Shown here: positions 32,505 to 41,512 of the stretch, piece by piece | Layout of the letters: each line of letters starts with the position of its first letter | How positions within the stretch are numbered: the first letter of the stretch is position 1 | From: Neorhizobium petrolearium | GTDB lineage: Bacteria > Pseudomonadota > Alphaproteobacteria > Rhizobiales > Rhizobiaceae | NCBI RefSeq assembly: GCF_017873175.1 | Contig: NZ_JAGGJW010000022.1 | Span: 1 to 64,000, forward strand | DNA: 64,000 nt | Reading direction: 5' to 3' | Position numbers and translations under genes: made by a program | Notes under the pieces: generated by a model | What the model saw: only the letters and a program-made list of their open reading frames with translations | Database searches by the model: none | Told to the model about the DNA's origin: nothing

Positions 32505-34244
32505 ATGTCCGATGACAGCGAGTTCCGCATCCGTCCGGGGCGCATCCGATCAACCCGCGCGCAGCAGGCCCGGCCTTTCGTCGCACAGGCGCTCGCCGCT
32601 GCGAAGAAGGCAGGCGGCGGCGTCTCGCGATCGGGCCGCGTCACCTCCGGCAACCGCTCACGATTCGGGCGCGGTCAACGCGCCAGCATTCAGGCCAACC
32701 GCCTCATCACGTCGCGCACGCGCGGCGCTGTCGTCAAGGTGCGCGTGGTCCGCCACTCCCCACGATCCGCGCCGCTCGGAACCCATCTCGACTATCTGCG
32801 CCGTGACGGCGTGACCCGTGACGGGGAAAAGGCGCGGCTGTTCGGGCCGGGAACCGAGAATGCCGATGCCCGCGCCTTCGCCGAACGCTGCGGCGACGAC
32901 CGGCATCATTTCCGTTTCATTGTCTCGCCTGACGACGCGCCCGACATGGCGGACCTCAGATCCTTCACCCGCGATCTCGTCGGCCAGATGGAAAAGGATC
33001 TCGGCACGAGGCTCGACTGGGTGGCCGTCGATCACTGGAACACCGAGCATCCCCATATCCACCTGATCGTGCGTGGCGTGCGCGATGACGGCCAGGATCT
33101 CGTGATCTCGCGCGACTACATCAAGGAAGGTATGCGCGACCGGGCACGCGATCTCATCACCCAAGAACTGGGGCCGCGCACCGACCTCGACATCCGCCGC
33201 TCGCTCGAAAGCCAGATCGAGACCGAACGTTGGACGCAGCTCGACCGCCAGCTTGTCCGTGATGCCGGCAAGTCCGGCATCATCGACCTTGCGCCGCACG
33301 CCGACCGCCAACCAGACGAATTCCATGCGCTGAAGGTGGGCCGGCTGCGGACGCTGGAAATTCTTGGCGTCGCGGGACAGGTCGGTCATTCGCAGTGGTT
33401 CATCAGGCCCGAGGCGGAGAGCGTCCTGCGCGAACTTGGCGAGCGCGGCGACATCATCAAGCGCATGCACCGCGCGCTCGCCGAACGCGGCATCGAGCGC
33501 GGCTCGGCGAGTTATGTGCTGGCCGGCGAAAGCCTCGACGTGCCCGTTGTCGGCCGTCTGCTCGAACGCGGTCTCGATGATGAGCTGAAGGGGACGGCCT
33601 TCGCCGTGGTCGACGGCGTGGACGGCCGCACCCATCATATCAAGCTGCCGCATCTCGACGCCGCCGGCGACAGCCCGCCCGGATCGATCGTCGAGCTGCG
33701 CGCCTACGAGGATTCGCAAGGCCAGCGCCGTGTCGCGCTCGCCGTCCGCTCCGATCTGGATATCCACGCGCAGGTCAACGCAACGGGCGCGACCTGGCTC
33801 GACCGGCAGGCGGTTGCCCGCGAGCCCATCGCGCTGTCGGAGGGTGGCTTCGGCGCCGAGGTGCAGCAGGCTCTTGACCAACGGGCCGAGCACCTCATCG
33901 GCGAGGGTCTAGCCGAGCGGCAGGGCGGGCGTGTCGTCTTCGCACGGCGGCTCCTCAACACGCTTCGCCAGCGCGAGGTCGGTGCGCTCGGCGAGAAGCT
34001 TGCCGCCGAGACCGGCCTGCCATTCAATCATGCCGGCGGCGGGGAATATGTCGCCGGTTCCTATCGCCAGCGCTTCACGCTCGCCTCCGGCCGCTTCGCC
34101 ATGATCGACGACGGCCTCGGCTTCCAGCTCGTCCCCTGGTCGCCCTCTCTCGAAAAGCAGATCGGTCGTCACGTCTCCGGCGTCGCGCGCGACGACGGCG
34201 GCATTGACTGGGATTTCGGGCGCAAGCGCGGGCTCGGCCTCTAG
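32505..34244 (+). CDS. VirD2/TraI-type relaxase (DUF3363)
   Basis: A 579-residue relaxase. Motif I is HLDYLRRDG with Y97 as the expected nicking Tyr. The metal-binding HUH motif is H182-P-H184-I-H186, preceded by DWVAVDHWNT. The C-terminal half is the DUF3363 region typical of alphaproteobacterial elements. It nicks oriT and pilots the strand into the recipient. ATG 32505 is used, while an in-frame upstream start would enter the repeat region. Confidence 0.93.
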   Translation: MSDDSEFRIRPGRIRSTRAQQARPFVAQALAAAKKAGGGVSRSGRVTSGNRSRFGRGQRASIQANRLITSRTRGAVVKVRVVRHSPRSAPLGTHLDYLRRDGVTRDGEKARLFGPGTENADARAFAERCGDDRHHFRFIVSPDDAPDMADLRSFTRDLVGQMEKDLGTRLDWVAVDHWNTEHPHIHLIVRGVRDDGQDLVISRDYIKEGMRDRARDLITQELGPRTDLDIRRSLESQIETERWTQLDRQLVRDAGKSGIIDLAPHADRQPDEFHALKVGRLRTLEILGVAGQVGHSQWFIRPEAESVLRELGERGDIIKRMHRALAERGIERGSASYVLAGESLDVPVVGRLLERGLDDELKGTAFAVVDGVDGRTHHIKLPHLDAAGDSPPGSIVELRAYEDSQGQRRVALAVRSDLDIHAQVNATGATWLDRQAVAREPIALSEGGFGAEVQQALDQRAEHLIGEGLAERQGGRVVFARRLLNTLRQREVGALGEKLAAETGLPFNHAGGGEYVAGSYRQRFTLASGRFAMIDDGLGFQLVPWSPSLEKQIGRHVSGVARDDGGIDWDFGRKRGLGL

Positions 34245-34269
34245 GCGCAATCAGAAAGGAGCTTCGCCC

Positions 34270-36255
34270 ATGTCCGCGACCAAAATCCTCTGGGGACAGA
34301 TCCTGATCATCTTCCTCATCGTCCTCACGACCACCTGGGGCGCAACGCAGTATGTCGCATGGAGCCTCGGCTACCAGGCGCAGCTCGGCGAGCCGTGGTT
34401 CACGCTGCTCGGCGTGCCGATCTACTTTCCGGCCGCCATCATGTGGTGGTGGTATTTCTACGACGCCTATGCGCCAGGCATTTTCGCGACGGGCGGGATG
34501 ATCGCCGCCTCGGGCGGCTTCATCGCCATTGCGGTCGCCATCGGCATGTCTGTCTGGCGCGCACGCGAGGCGAAGAACGTTGCGACCTATGGTTCCGCCC
34601 GCTGGGCAGAAAAGGCCGAAGTCAAGGCCGCCGGGCTGCTCGACCCCGACGGTGTGGTGCTCGGTCGATACGAACATGAGTATCTGCGCCATGACGGACC
34701 GGAGCATGTACTGTGCTTCGCACCGACACGCTCGGGCAAGGGTGTCGGGTTGGTCGTACCTTCGCTTCTGACCTGGCCGGGCTCGGCCATCGTGCATGAT
34801 ATCAAGGGCGAGAACTGGCAGCTCACCTCCGGCTTCCGATCACACCATGGCTGCGTGCTGTTGTTCGACCCCACCAATCCGAAATCCTCGGCCTACAATC
34901 CGCTGATCGAGGTCCGCCGCGGCGAATGGGAGGTCCGCGACGTCCAGAATATCGCCGATATCCTCGTCGATCCCGAAGGGTCTTTGGACAAAAGGAGTCA
35001 CTGGGAAAAAACCAGCCACTCACTTCTCGTCGGCGCGATCCTGCATGTCCTCTATGCCGAGCCGGAAAAGACGCTGGCCGGCGTCGCCAACTTCCTTTCC
35101 GATCCGAAGCGCCCGGTGGAATCGACATTGCGCGCCATGATGAAGACCGCCCATCTCGGCGAGGCCGGACCGCACCCCGTCGTCGCCAGTGCAGCCCGCG
35201 AGCTGCTCAACAAATCCGACAATGAGCGCTCCGGCGTTCTCTCGACCGCCATGTCGTTTCTGGGCTTGTACCGCGATCCCGTCATCGCCGAGGTGACGCG
35301 GCGCTGCGACTGGCGGATCCGCGATATTGTAGGCGGCGAGCGCCCGACCACGCTCTATCTCGTGGTGCCGCCGTCGGACATCAATCGTACGAAGCCGCTG
35401 ATCCGTCTCCTGCTGAACCAGATCGGTCGGCGCCTGACCGAGGATCTGCAATCGGGCGGCGGCCGGCATCGCCTGCTATTGATGCTGGACGAGTTTCCCG
35501 CGCTCGGAAGGCTCGATTTTTTCGAGAGTGCATTGGCCTTCATGGCCGGGTACGGCCTGAAGTCCTTCCTGATCGCGCAATCGCTGAACCAGATCGAGAA
35601 AGCCTATGGGCCGAATAATTCGATCCTCGACAATTGCCACGTTCGCGTGAGTTTCGCGACCAACGACGAGCGAACGGCGAAGAGGGTGAGCGATGCGCTT
35701 GGCACCGCGACCGAAATGAAGGCCATGAAGAACTATGCCGGGCACCGGCTGTCGCCCTGGCTCGGACATCTGATGGTGTCGCGCTCGGAGACCGCCCGCC
35801 AGCTCCTCACGCCGGGCGAGATCATGCAGCTCCCGCCGACCGACGAGATCGTCATGGTCGCCGGCATTCCGCCGATCCGGGCAAAGAAGGCACGCTACTA
35901 TGAGGATGCCCGCTTCCGTGAACGCCTGCTGTCCCCGCCTGACCTGAAACGCCCGGATCAGGTTCGCGCGGATGACTGGAGCAGCCTGCCGATCCCGGCG
36001 CGGCCGGAAGCGCTCGACGCGCCGCCGGCGGGCCGCTCCGATGATGAAGACCCGACCGAATCCGAACGGCGGCTGCAACCCGAACTCAGCCGTGCGAAGC
36101 CGGTGGAGAAGAAGGCGCCGATTGAGAATGAATTCGAGTTCGAGCCGCCGGACGATGTCGATGAGGACGCCATTCGCAATCGGCGCATGATCCGCCAGAT
36201 GCAGGGTGTCGCACGGCAGGTCGCACTCGATCCGAATGACGGCATGGAGCTGTAG
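34270..36255 (+). CDS. traG: TraG/VirD4-type coupling protein
   Basis: A 661-residue coupling ATPase. Three N-terminal membrane helices (about 8-30, 45-65, 75-95) precede a P-loop APTRSGKG (151-158) and a Walker B MLDEFPALGRLDFFE, followed by FLIAQSLNQIEKAYG. It links the relaxosome to the Trb channel at the inner membrane. It lies 25 bases downstream of the relaxase gene. Confidence 0.95.
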   Translation: MSATKILWGQILIIFLIVLTTTWGATQYVAWSLGYQAQLGEPWFTLLGVPIYFPAAIMWWWYFYDAYAPGIFATGGMIAASGGFIAIAVAIGMSVWRAREAKNVATYGSARWAEKAEVKAAGLLDPDGVVLGRYEHEYLRHDGPEHVLCFAPTRSGKGVGLVVPSLLTWPGSAIVHDIKGENWQLTSGFRSHHGCVLLFDPTNPKSSAYNPLIEVRRGEWEVRDVQNIADILVDPEGSLDKRSHWEKTSHSLLVGAILHVLYAEPEKTLAGVANFLSDPKRPVESTLRAMMKTAHLGEAGPHPVVASAARELLNKSDNERSGVLSTAMSFLGLYRDPVIAEVTRRCDWRIRDIVGGERPTTLYLVVPPSDINRTKPLIRLLLNQIGRRLTEDLQSGGGRHRLLLMLDEFPALGRLDFFESALAFMAGYGLKSFLIAQSLNQIEKAYGPNNSILDNCHVRVSFATNDERTAKRVSDALGTATEMKAMKNYAGHRLSPWLGHLMVSRSETARQLLTPGEIMQLPPTDEIVMVAGIPPIRAKKARYYEDARFRERLLSPPDLKRPDQVRADDWSSLPIPARPEALDAPPAGRSDDEDPTESERRLQPELSRAKPVEKKAPIENEFEFEPPDDVDEDAIRNRRMIRQMQGVARQVALDPNDGMEL

Positions 36256-36260
36256 GCGCC

Positions 36261-36695
36261 ATGACCACTCGCCGAAAGAAGATAAAGACCACGATCTATC
36301 TGGACCCTGACGTCGAGAAGACGCTGGCGGATTTCGCCGCGCGCCGCGACCAGTCGCAGTCCATGATCGCGGAGGCGGCCATCGCGTCGTTTCTCTCGCC
36401 GGATGATGCTGAGCGGCGCGAGGCGGTTGTTGCCAAACGCCTCGATCAGCTTGACCGTCGGATGACGCGGCTTGAACGGGACGTGGGAATCGCCGTCGAG
36501 ACCCTTGCGGTGTTCATCCGCTTCTGGATCACCACGACGCCCGCCTTGCCGGAGCCTGCCGCGCAGGCAGCGCGTGCCAAGGCGAGCGAGCGTTACGAGG
36601 CGTTCATCACCGCCCTCGGACGGCGCCTGGCGCAGGGGCCGAAACTCCGTCAGGAGATTTCGGAAGATGTGGAACCCACTGTTACGAACGACTAG
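36261..36695 (+). CDS. CopG-family RHH protein
   Basis: A 144-residue protein with an N-terminal ribbon-helix-helix (KKIKTTIYLDPDVEKTLADF, RDQSQSMIAEAAIASFLS) and a C-terminal helical region with a possible hydrophobic segment (VAVETLAVFIRFWITTT in outline). It follows traG by 5 bases. In related ICEs trbB follows directly; here a cargo cassette intervenes. Confidence 0.87.
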   Translation: MTTRRKKIKTTIYLDPDVEKTLADFAARRDQSQSMIAEAAIASFLSPDDAERREAVVAKRLDQLDRRMTRLERDVGIAVETLAVFIRFWITTTPALPEPAAQAARAKASERYEAFITALGRRLAQGPKLRQEISEDVEPTVTND

Positions 36696-36728
36696 ACGCA
36701 CAAGAGATTCGGCGGTTGGCCCACCGTC

Positions 36729-37628
36729 TTACTGTTTCGCTTTGTAGCGCAAAGCCTCCACCAGAAGAGCAAAGGCCGGCGTCGGTTGACGGCGGCTGGG
36801 ATAATAGAGGTGATAGCCGGAGAACGGCTCGCACCAGTCGGCAAGGACGCGAACGAGACGCCCATCGGCAAGGTAGGGCGCCACCTGACCCTCTGTCAGG
36901 TAGACCAGGCCATGTCCCTCCAGCGCGGCTTTTAGCATGAGGCTTGATGTGTTGAAAACGAGCTGCCCGTCCACGCGCACGTTGAGCGCACGATCTTTCT
37001 TCTCGAATTCCCAGGCATAAAGGCCGCCATGGACCGGCAGGCGCAGATTGATGCAGTTGTGACCGGTCAGATCCTGCGGTGTCTTCGGTGGTGGACGTCT
37101 TGCAAAATAGGAAGGCGCACCTGTCACCGCCATTCGCAAGGCCGGTCCGATCGGAACCGCGATCATATCCTTGGCGACTGTCTCGCCCGGCCGCACGCCC
37201 GCGTCGAAGCGTTCCCCGACGATATCGGTCAAGCCGTAATCGATCACGATCTCCACCTTGATGTCCGGATAGGCGTCGACGAGTCCGGCGACCGCTGGCC
37301 ACAGGATGGATTCGGCCGCGTGCTCGGATGCTGTCAGCCGAATTGTGCCAGAGGGCTTCTCACGCAGTTCACTCAAGCCGTCGAGTTCCCGGCGAATCTC
37401 GGCGATCCGCGGTCCAATGCTGCGAATGAGCCGTTCCCCGGCCTCCGTCGGCACGACACGGCGGGTCGTACGTGTGAGTAGCCGCAGGCCGAGCCGGGCT
37501 TCAAGAGCGCGGACAGTTTGGCTCAATGCGGACTGGGAAACACCAAGACGCTTGGCGGCCCGCGTAAAATTGCGCTCCTCCGCGACGACCATGAAGGCCG
37601 AAAGATCGTTCAGGCTTTCGCCAGCCAT
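36729..37628 (-). CDS. LysR-family regulator of the second cargo cassette
   Basis: A 299-residue LysR regulator (winged helix ERNFTRAAKRLGVSQSALSQ). It diverges from the cupin gene across about 170 bases. It is a clear relative of the LysR at 4109-5002, sharing LLTRTTR, KDMIAV, CINLRLPVHGGLYAWEFEK (CINMRHESTGGLYAWEFEK in the other) and YYPSRRQ. The inducer is unknown. Confidence 0.92.
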   Translation of the reverse strand: MAGESLNDLSAFMVVAEERNFTRAAKRLGVSQSALSQTVRALEARLGLRLLTRTTRRVVPTEAGERLIRSIGPRIAEIRRELDGLSELREKPSGTIRLTASEHAAESILWPAVAGLVDAYPDIKVEIVIDYGLTDIVGERFDAGVRPGETVAKDMIAVPIGPALRMAVTGAPSYFARRPPPKTPQDLTGHNCINLRLPVHGGLYAWEFEKKDRALNVRVDGQLVFNTSSLMLKAALEGHGLVYLTEGQVAPYLADGRLVRVLADWCEPFSGYHLYYPSRRQPTPAFALLVEALRYKAKQ

Positions 37629-37801
37629 TTAGAAGTTTTCCTTATTGGTTCAATCGCGTTCTAGCATCTAATAGCACAGTCTGTCCTGCACTATCTTGAT
37701 TGTGCAGGGTTTGCCTAAGCAGCGCGGATGTTCGAAGCCGCGCGAACATCGATCCGATTAGGCAGGAAAAACTCTCGGACGCCAAAAACAGGAGCAGTCA
37801 C

Positions 37802-38263
37802 ATGAAGAAGATACTTGCAGCCGCAGCCATGAGCACGATGGGCGCGGTGTCGGCCGGCGCGGAAGGCATCGAAATCCGTCCCAACGGCGCCACGCCTTCA
37901 GTGATCGGCAAGACCCCTGACAATTTCACCGGCCATACCGTCATCACGCCCTTGTTCCCGCCGAATGACACGACGCGCGCCAATGCCGGCCTTGTAACCT
38001 TCGCGCCGGGTGCGCGCACCACCTGGCATACACATCCAGCCGGGCAGTTGCTGTTCATCACGTCGGGACAGGGCTGGGTCCAGGAGGAGGGCAAGGAGCG
38101 CCGCACCGTCAATGCTGGCGATGTCGTATGGTTCGCGGCCGGTGTGAAGCATTGGCATGGCGCGACCGCGACAAGCCCGATGGCCCACATCGCCATGACC
38201 TACGTCGTGGATGGCAAGAACGTCGATTGGCTGGAGCCGGTCTCCGATGAGCAATACCGCTAA
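37802..38263 (+). CDS. Secreted cupin-domain protein
   Basis: A 153-residue single-domain cupin with an N-terminal signal (MKKILAAAAMSTMGAVSAGA). Metal ligands are visible in WHTHPAGQLLFIT and, in the second motif, KHWHGA. CAGGAG precedes ATG 37802. First gene of a run with the AhpD-like, MFS, DUF6152 and DUF6644 genes. Similar secreted cupins are often paired with carboxymuconolactone decarboxylase-like proteins. Confidence 0.88.
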   Translation: MKKILAAAAMSTMGAVSAGAEGIEIRPNGATPSVIGKTPDNFTGHTVITPLFPPNDTTRANAGLVTFAPGARTTWHTHPAGQLLFITSGQGWVQEEGKERRTVNAGDVVWFAAGVKHWHGATATSPMAHIAMTYVVDGKNVDWLEPVSDEQYR

Positions 38264-38290
38264 CAGGACATCAGATCGAAAGGCTTCTTC

Positions 38291-39067
38291 ATGAAAACTT
38301 CCACCTTTCTTGCCCTCGCACTTACCATGGGGGCCGTTGACGCCACTGCGCAAACTGGTTCACAGACCGGCAGCCTGTCTCGTGAAGACGTGCAGGCTGT
38401 TTCTCCGGCCCTCGAAGGATACGCAACGGATACGCTGGCAAATGGCCTGTGGAAACGTCCCGGCCTTGCACCGCGTGATCGCAGCATCATCACCGTGGCG
38501 GCCGTCGTTGCACGCAATCAGACGGTGTTGCTGCCGGAGCAACTGCAGCTCGCCCTCGACAATGGCGTGAAGCCTGCCGAGATTTCGGAGATTATAACGC
38601 ATCTGGCTTTCTATGCCGGATGGGGCAACGCCATCGCCGCCACGGCGATCACGAAAGACGTGTTCGCCGAGCGCGGGATCGGCCCGGACCAGCTTCCCAA
38701 GGCATCCGTCGAATTGCTGCCGCTCGATGAGAAGGCGGAAGCAGACCGGGCTGCGCGGGTCGAAGAATCGACCGGGCCGGCGTCGCCCGGTCTGGTGCGC
38801 GACACGGGGGACGTGCTGTTTAAGGATTTGTGGCTTCGCCCCGATCTCGCTCCACGCGATCGCAGTCTCGTGACCGTCACTGCTTTGATCGCAACGGCGC
38901 AAGTCGAGCAAATTCCCTTCCATCTGAACAAGGCCATGGATAACGGTCTGAAGCGTGAGGAAGCGGCCGAGATGGTCAGCCATCTGGCTTACTATGCCGG
39001 CTGGCCGAACGCCTTTTCGGCGTCCTCCGTTGTCCGCTCCGTTTTTGAGAAACGTCCACAGCAATAG
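38291..39067 (+). CDS. Carboxymuconolactone decarboxylase/AhpD-like protein
   Basis: A 258-residue protein with a signal peptide (MKTSTFLALALTMGAVDATA) and two CMD repeats. Each has LWKRPGLAPRDRSIITVAA or a close form (LWLRPDLAPRDRSLVTVTA) and an LAFYAGWGNA-type helix. The CxxC of AhpD is absent, so peroxidase-type chemistry is unlikely and the reaction is unknown. It lies 27 bases after the cupin gene. Confidence 0.9.
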   Translation: MKTSTFLALALTMGAVDATAQTGSQTGSLSREDVQAVSPALEGYATDTLANGLWKRPGLAPRDRSIITVAAVVARNQTVLLPEQLQLALDNGVKPAEISEIITHLAFYAGWGNAIAATAITKDVFAERGIGPDQLPKASVELLPLDEKAEADRAARVEESTGPASPGLVRDTGDVLFKDLWLRPDLAPRDRSLVTVTALIATAQVEQIPFHLNKAMDNGLKREEAAEMVSHLAYYAGWPNAFSASSVVRSVFEKRPQQ

Positions 39068-39099
39068 CGGTGGACGCAGACCACACGAGAACGGATAAC

Positions 39100-40293
39100 A
39101 TGCCGCAAGCTGCTCGCTCATCGCAATCCGGGCAATCCGCCGCCATCACGCTGCTGCCGATCATGGTGGCGGTGCTCGCCGGCTTTCTGATTATCGGCCT
39201 CGCGCTCCCCGTCCTGCCGCTGCACGTCAAAAACGATCTCGGTTTTGGAACCTTCGTTGTCGGTCTGGTCGCCGGGGCGCAGTTCGCCGCCTCTTTGGTG
39301 TCTCGCGTGTGGGCAGGTTCGTTCTCGGACAAGCATGGCGCAAAGCAGGGTGTCATCGTCGGCCTGATCGCAGCCGTCATGTCCGGGCTGCTTTATCTGC
39401 TTTCGCTCGCTTTCATCAACGCTCCGGTCCTGTCGGTCGCCTTCCTGCTCGTTGGCCGTGCCATCCTTGGCGGTGCGGAAAGCTTCATCATCACAGCCGG
39501 CGTGAGTTGGGGGCTTGGTCTCGTTGACAGGGAGCATGCTGGCAAGGTGATCGCTTGGGTCGGAACCGCCATGTTCGCCGCAATGGCTCTCGGAGGCCCC
39601 TTCGGAACCACGATGTTCAACTCATATGGTTTCGCCTCGATTGCGGTGGCGACAGTCGCATTTCCGTTCTTGGTGCTTATTGCCATTCTCCGAATGCCTG
39701 CCGTCGCACCATTGCCTCCCAGGGCGCATTCTGCCTTGAAATCTGTGTTGGGCTCGGTATGGCTGCCAGGACTTGGGGCGGCTACCGCCAGCATTGGCTA
39801 TTGTGCGATCCTTGCCTTCAGCTCCCTGTTCTATTCGCAACAGAACTGGCATCCCATCTGGCTGGCATTCACCGCCTTCGGCGTGGCTCTGATCGTCGCG
39901 CGCCTGATTGCCGGCCATCTGCCCGACAAGTTCGGCGGCGCCAGGGTGGCGCTGATCTTCGTGCTCGTCCAGACCGGCGGTCTCCTGCTGATCTGGCTGT
40001 CGCGCAATGTCATGTTCGCCTCGGTCGGAGCGGCCGTTGCCGGCTTCGGCTATTCGCTCGTCTATCCTGGCCTTGGCGTCGAAGCCGTGCGCGGTACGGC
40101 CCCTGAAAATCGCGGCCTCGCCATGGGCATCTATACCGCGTTCCTTGACGTCGCGATGGCGGTCGGAAGCCCGGTACTCGGCTGGATTGCAGACCACGTC
40201 GGACTGGGCGCGGTCTTCCTTGCCAGCGCCATCGTTGTCTTCTGCACGGCCGGGATCGCTGTTCGACTGATGCAACGTTCCGTCCCCGCATGA
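39100..40293 (+). CDS. MFS transporter
   Basis: A 397-residue, 12-helix major facilitator. The A-motif-like loop reads SRVWAGSFSDKHGAKQGVIV, and AGAQFAASL lies before it. GAGAACGGA precedes ATG 39100; GTG 39070 is an alternative start. It is encoded just after the AhpD-like gene, probably as the exporter of this cassette. The substrate is unknown. Confidence 0.88.
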   Translation: MPQAARSSQSGQSAAITLLPIMVAVLAGFLIIGLALPVLPLHVKNDLGFGTFVVGLVAGAQFAASLVSRVWAGSFSDKHGAKQGVIVGLIAAVMSGLLYLLSLAFINAPVLSVAFLLVGRAILGGAESFIITAGVSWGLGLVDREHAGKVIAWVGTAMFAAMALGGPFGTTMFNSYGFASIAVATVAFPFLVLIAILRMPAVAPLPPRAHSALKSVLGSVWLPGLGAATASIGYCAILAFSSLFYSQQNWHPIWLAFTAFGVALIVARLIAGHLPDKFGGARVALIFVLVQTGGLLLIWLSRNVMFASVGAAVAGFGYSLVYPGLGVEAVRGTAPENRGLAMGIYTAFLDVAMAVGSPVLGWIADHVGLGAVFLASAIVVFCTAGIAVRLMQRSVPA

Positions 40294-40319
40294 CCAAGTG
40301 AAACAGAGAAAGGAAAGCC

Positions 40320-40871
40320 ATGCCTGTTCCCTCACGAAATGTGCCATTCTCGCCGGCACGCCGCAAAGTGCTGCTACAAGGAACCAGTCTGGCCGCTGTC
40401 GCTCTGATGGCTAACATCGCGGGTAGTCCCGCCTTTGCTCACCACGGATGGGCATCGTTCGATACGCGGCATGCCTATTTCGCTGCCGGTACTGTCACCT
40501 ATGTTCGATGGGGCAACCCGCATAGCGAGGTCCATATCCGCGTCGAACAGACCGCGTTGCCGGCTAACTGGAAGGAACGACCGCTTCCGCAAGGTGGCAA
40601 CGAGGAAGACGGCCGCGCGACCATGCAATCGGCCCGTCCCTATGGCGGCGAAAACAAGGAACTGCACCTCGTCCTGGCTGGGCCGAGTTGGATGGCACGT
40701 TGGGGACTGGACCGCCAATTGCGCGTCGGCGAGAAGATTGAAGCAGTCGGCTTTCTCAGCACGGCGGAAAGTGTACAGCTTCGCCCGGTTATGTTCTGGC
40801 TCGAAAACGGCCAGGGCGTCTGGCAGCAGCTCACGGCCTTTCCCGACCGACCGGAGCCGGTGACGGAATGA
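40320..40871 (+). CDS. DUF6152-type exported protein
   Basis: A 183-residue protein with a Tat-like signal (ARRKVLLQGTSLAAVALMA). The family signature AHHGWASFDT follows directly after cleavage, and then a small beta domain (GTVTYVRWGNPHSEVHI). These proteins are usually encoded beside a DUF6644 membrane protein, as here (ATGA overlap). Function unknown. Confidence 0.83.
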   Translation: MPVPSRNVPFSPARRKVLLQGTSLAAVALMANIAGSPAFAHHGWASFDTRHAYFAAGTVTYVRWGNPHSEVHIRVEQTALPANWKERPLPQGGNEEDGRATMQSARPYGGENKELHLVLAGPSWMARWGLDRQLRVGEKIEAVGFLSTAESVQLRPVMFWLENGQGVWQQLTAFPDRPEPVTE

Positions 40872-41365
40872 TGGACACGAGCTGGTTTCCGGACCTTCTG
40901 ACCACGATTGAACGGTCGGGATTCGGGGAATGGGTGCGGCTGACGCCGCACCTGTACCCGATCCTGATGAGCCTGCATGTCGTCGGCATCGCTCTGCTTG
41001 TCGGGCCGGCTATCGCCGTCGACCTGCGGCTGCTGGGCGTGGCCAGAAACGTTGTTCCCGTCACGGTCGTCACGCGCTATCTCCTGCCGATCTCACACGT
41101 CGGCTTCGCGGTGGTCGCCCTGACCGGCCTGACGATGTTTTCGGGCGTCGCCCTCACAGTCGGAATGAGCGCGGCCGCGCCGTGGAAACTCGGCCTCATC
41201 ATCCTGGCCGGGCTGAACATCGCAGCCTTTCACGGCGGGATCTATCGAACCGTGCGGCAATGGGATCTCGCAACACCCACTCCGATTCGGGCGAAAATTG
41301 CCTCAGTACTGTCAGCATCCACCTGGACAGGGGTGGTGTTTGCAGGCCGCTTCCTCGCATACTGA
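40868..41365 (+). CDS. DUF6644-type membrane protein
   Basis: A 165-residue integral membrane protein with four probable helices (YPILMSLHVVGIALLVGPAI, ISHVGFAVVALTGLTMFSGV, LGLIILAGLNIAAFHGG, ASTWTGVVFAGRFLAY). Conserved-looking His residues (LHVVG, SHVG) could bind heme. Overlaps the DUF6152 gene, so the two products probably form a unit. Last gene of the inserted cassette. Confidence 0.83.
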   Translation: MMDTSWFPDLLTTIERSGFGEWVRLTPHLYPILMSLHVVGIALLVGPAIAVDLRLLGVARNVVPVTVVTRYLLPISHVGFAVVALTGLTMFSGVALTVGMSAAAPWKLGLIILAGLNIAAFHGGIYRTVRQWDLATPTPIRAKIASVLSASTWTGVVFAGRFLAY

Positions 41366-41461
41366 ATGAACAACGCCACCGCCATTTTCCTGTATTTGCA
41401 CGCCACACTACTACTACGACCGAAACTTGTTGAATCGGCCTGATTTAGGGCTCTTTTAATC

Positions 41462-41509
41462 ATCCCCGATCCGGGGATCATCTGTCGCGTCCCCACGAGA
41501 AACGGGGAC
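41462..41509 (+). promoter_or_regulatory. Tandem hairpins in the trbB leader
   Basis: ATCCCCG/CGGGGAT (41462-41468 and 41472-41478), then GTCCCC/GGGGAC (41489-41494 and 41504-41509). The second 3' arm is the ribosome site of trbB, 3 bases before the ATG. Cross-pairing CCCC of one with GGGG of the other is possible, so alternative folds could switch translation of the trb operon. Confidence 0.6.
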
Positions 41510-41512
41510 AAC

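Noticed and set aside
32258..32515. An 85-codon plus-strand frame after the transglycosylase with ATGA overlap
   Set aside because: It has no protein-like pattern and runs through the GCACGGTGC repeats; the region is better explained as non-coding before the relaxase.
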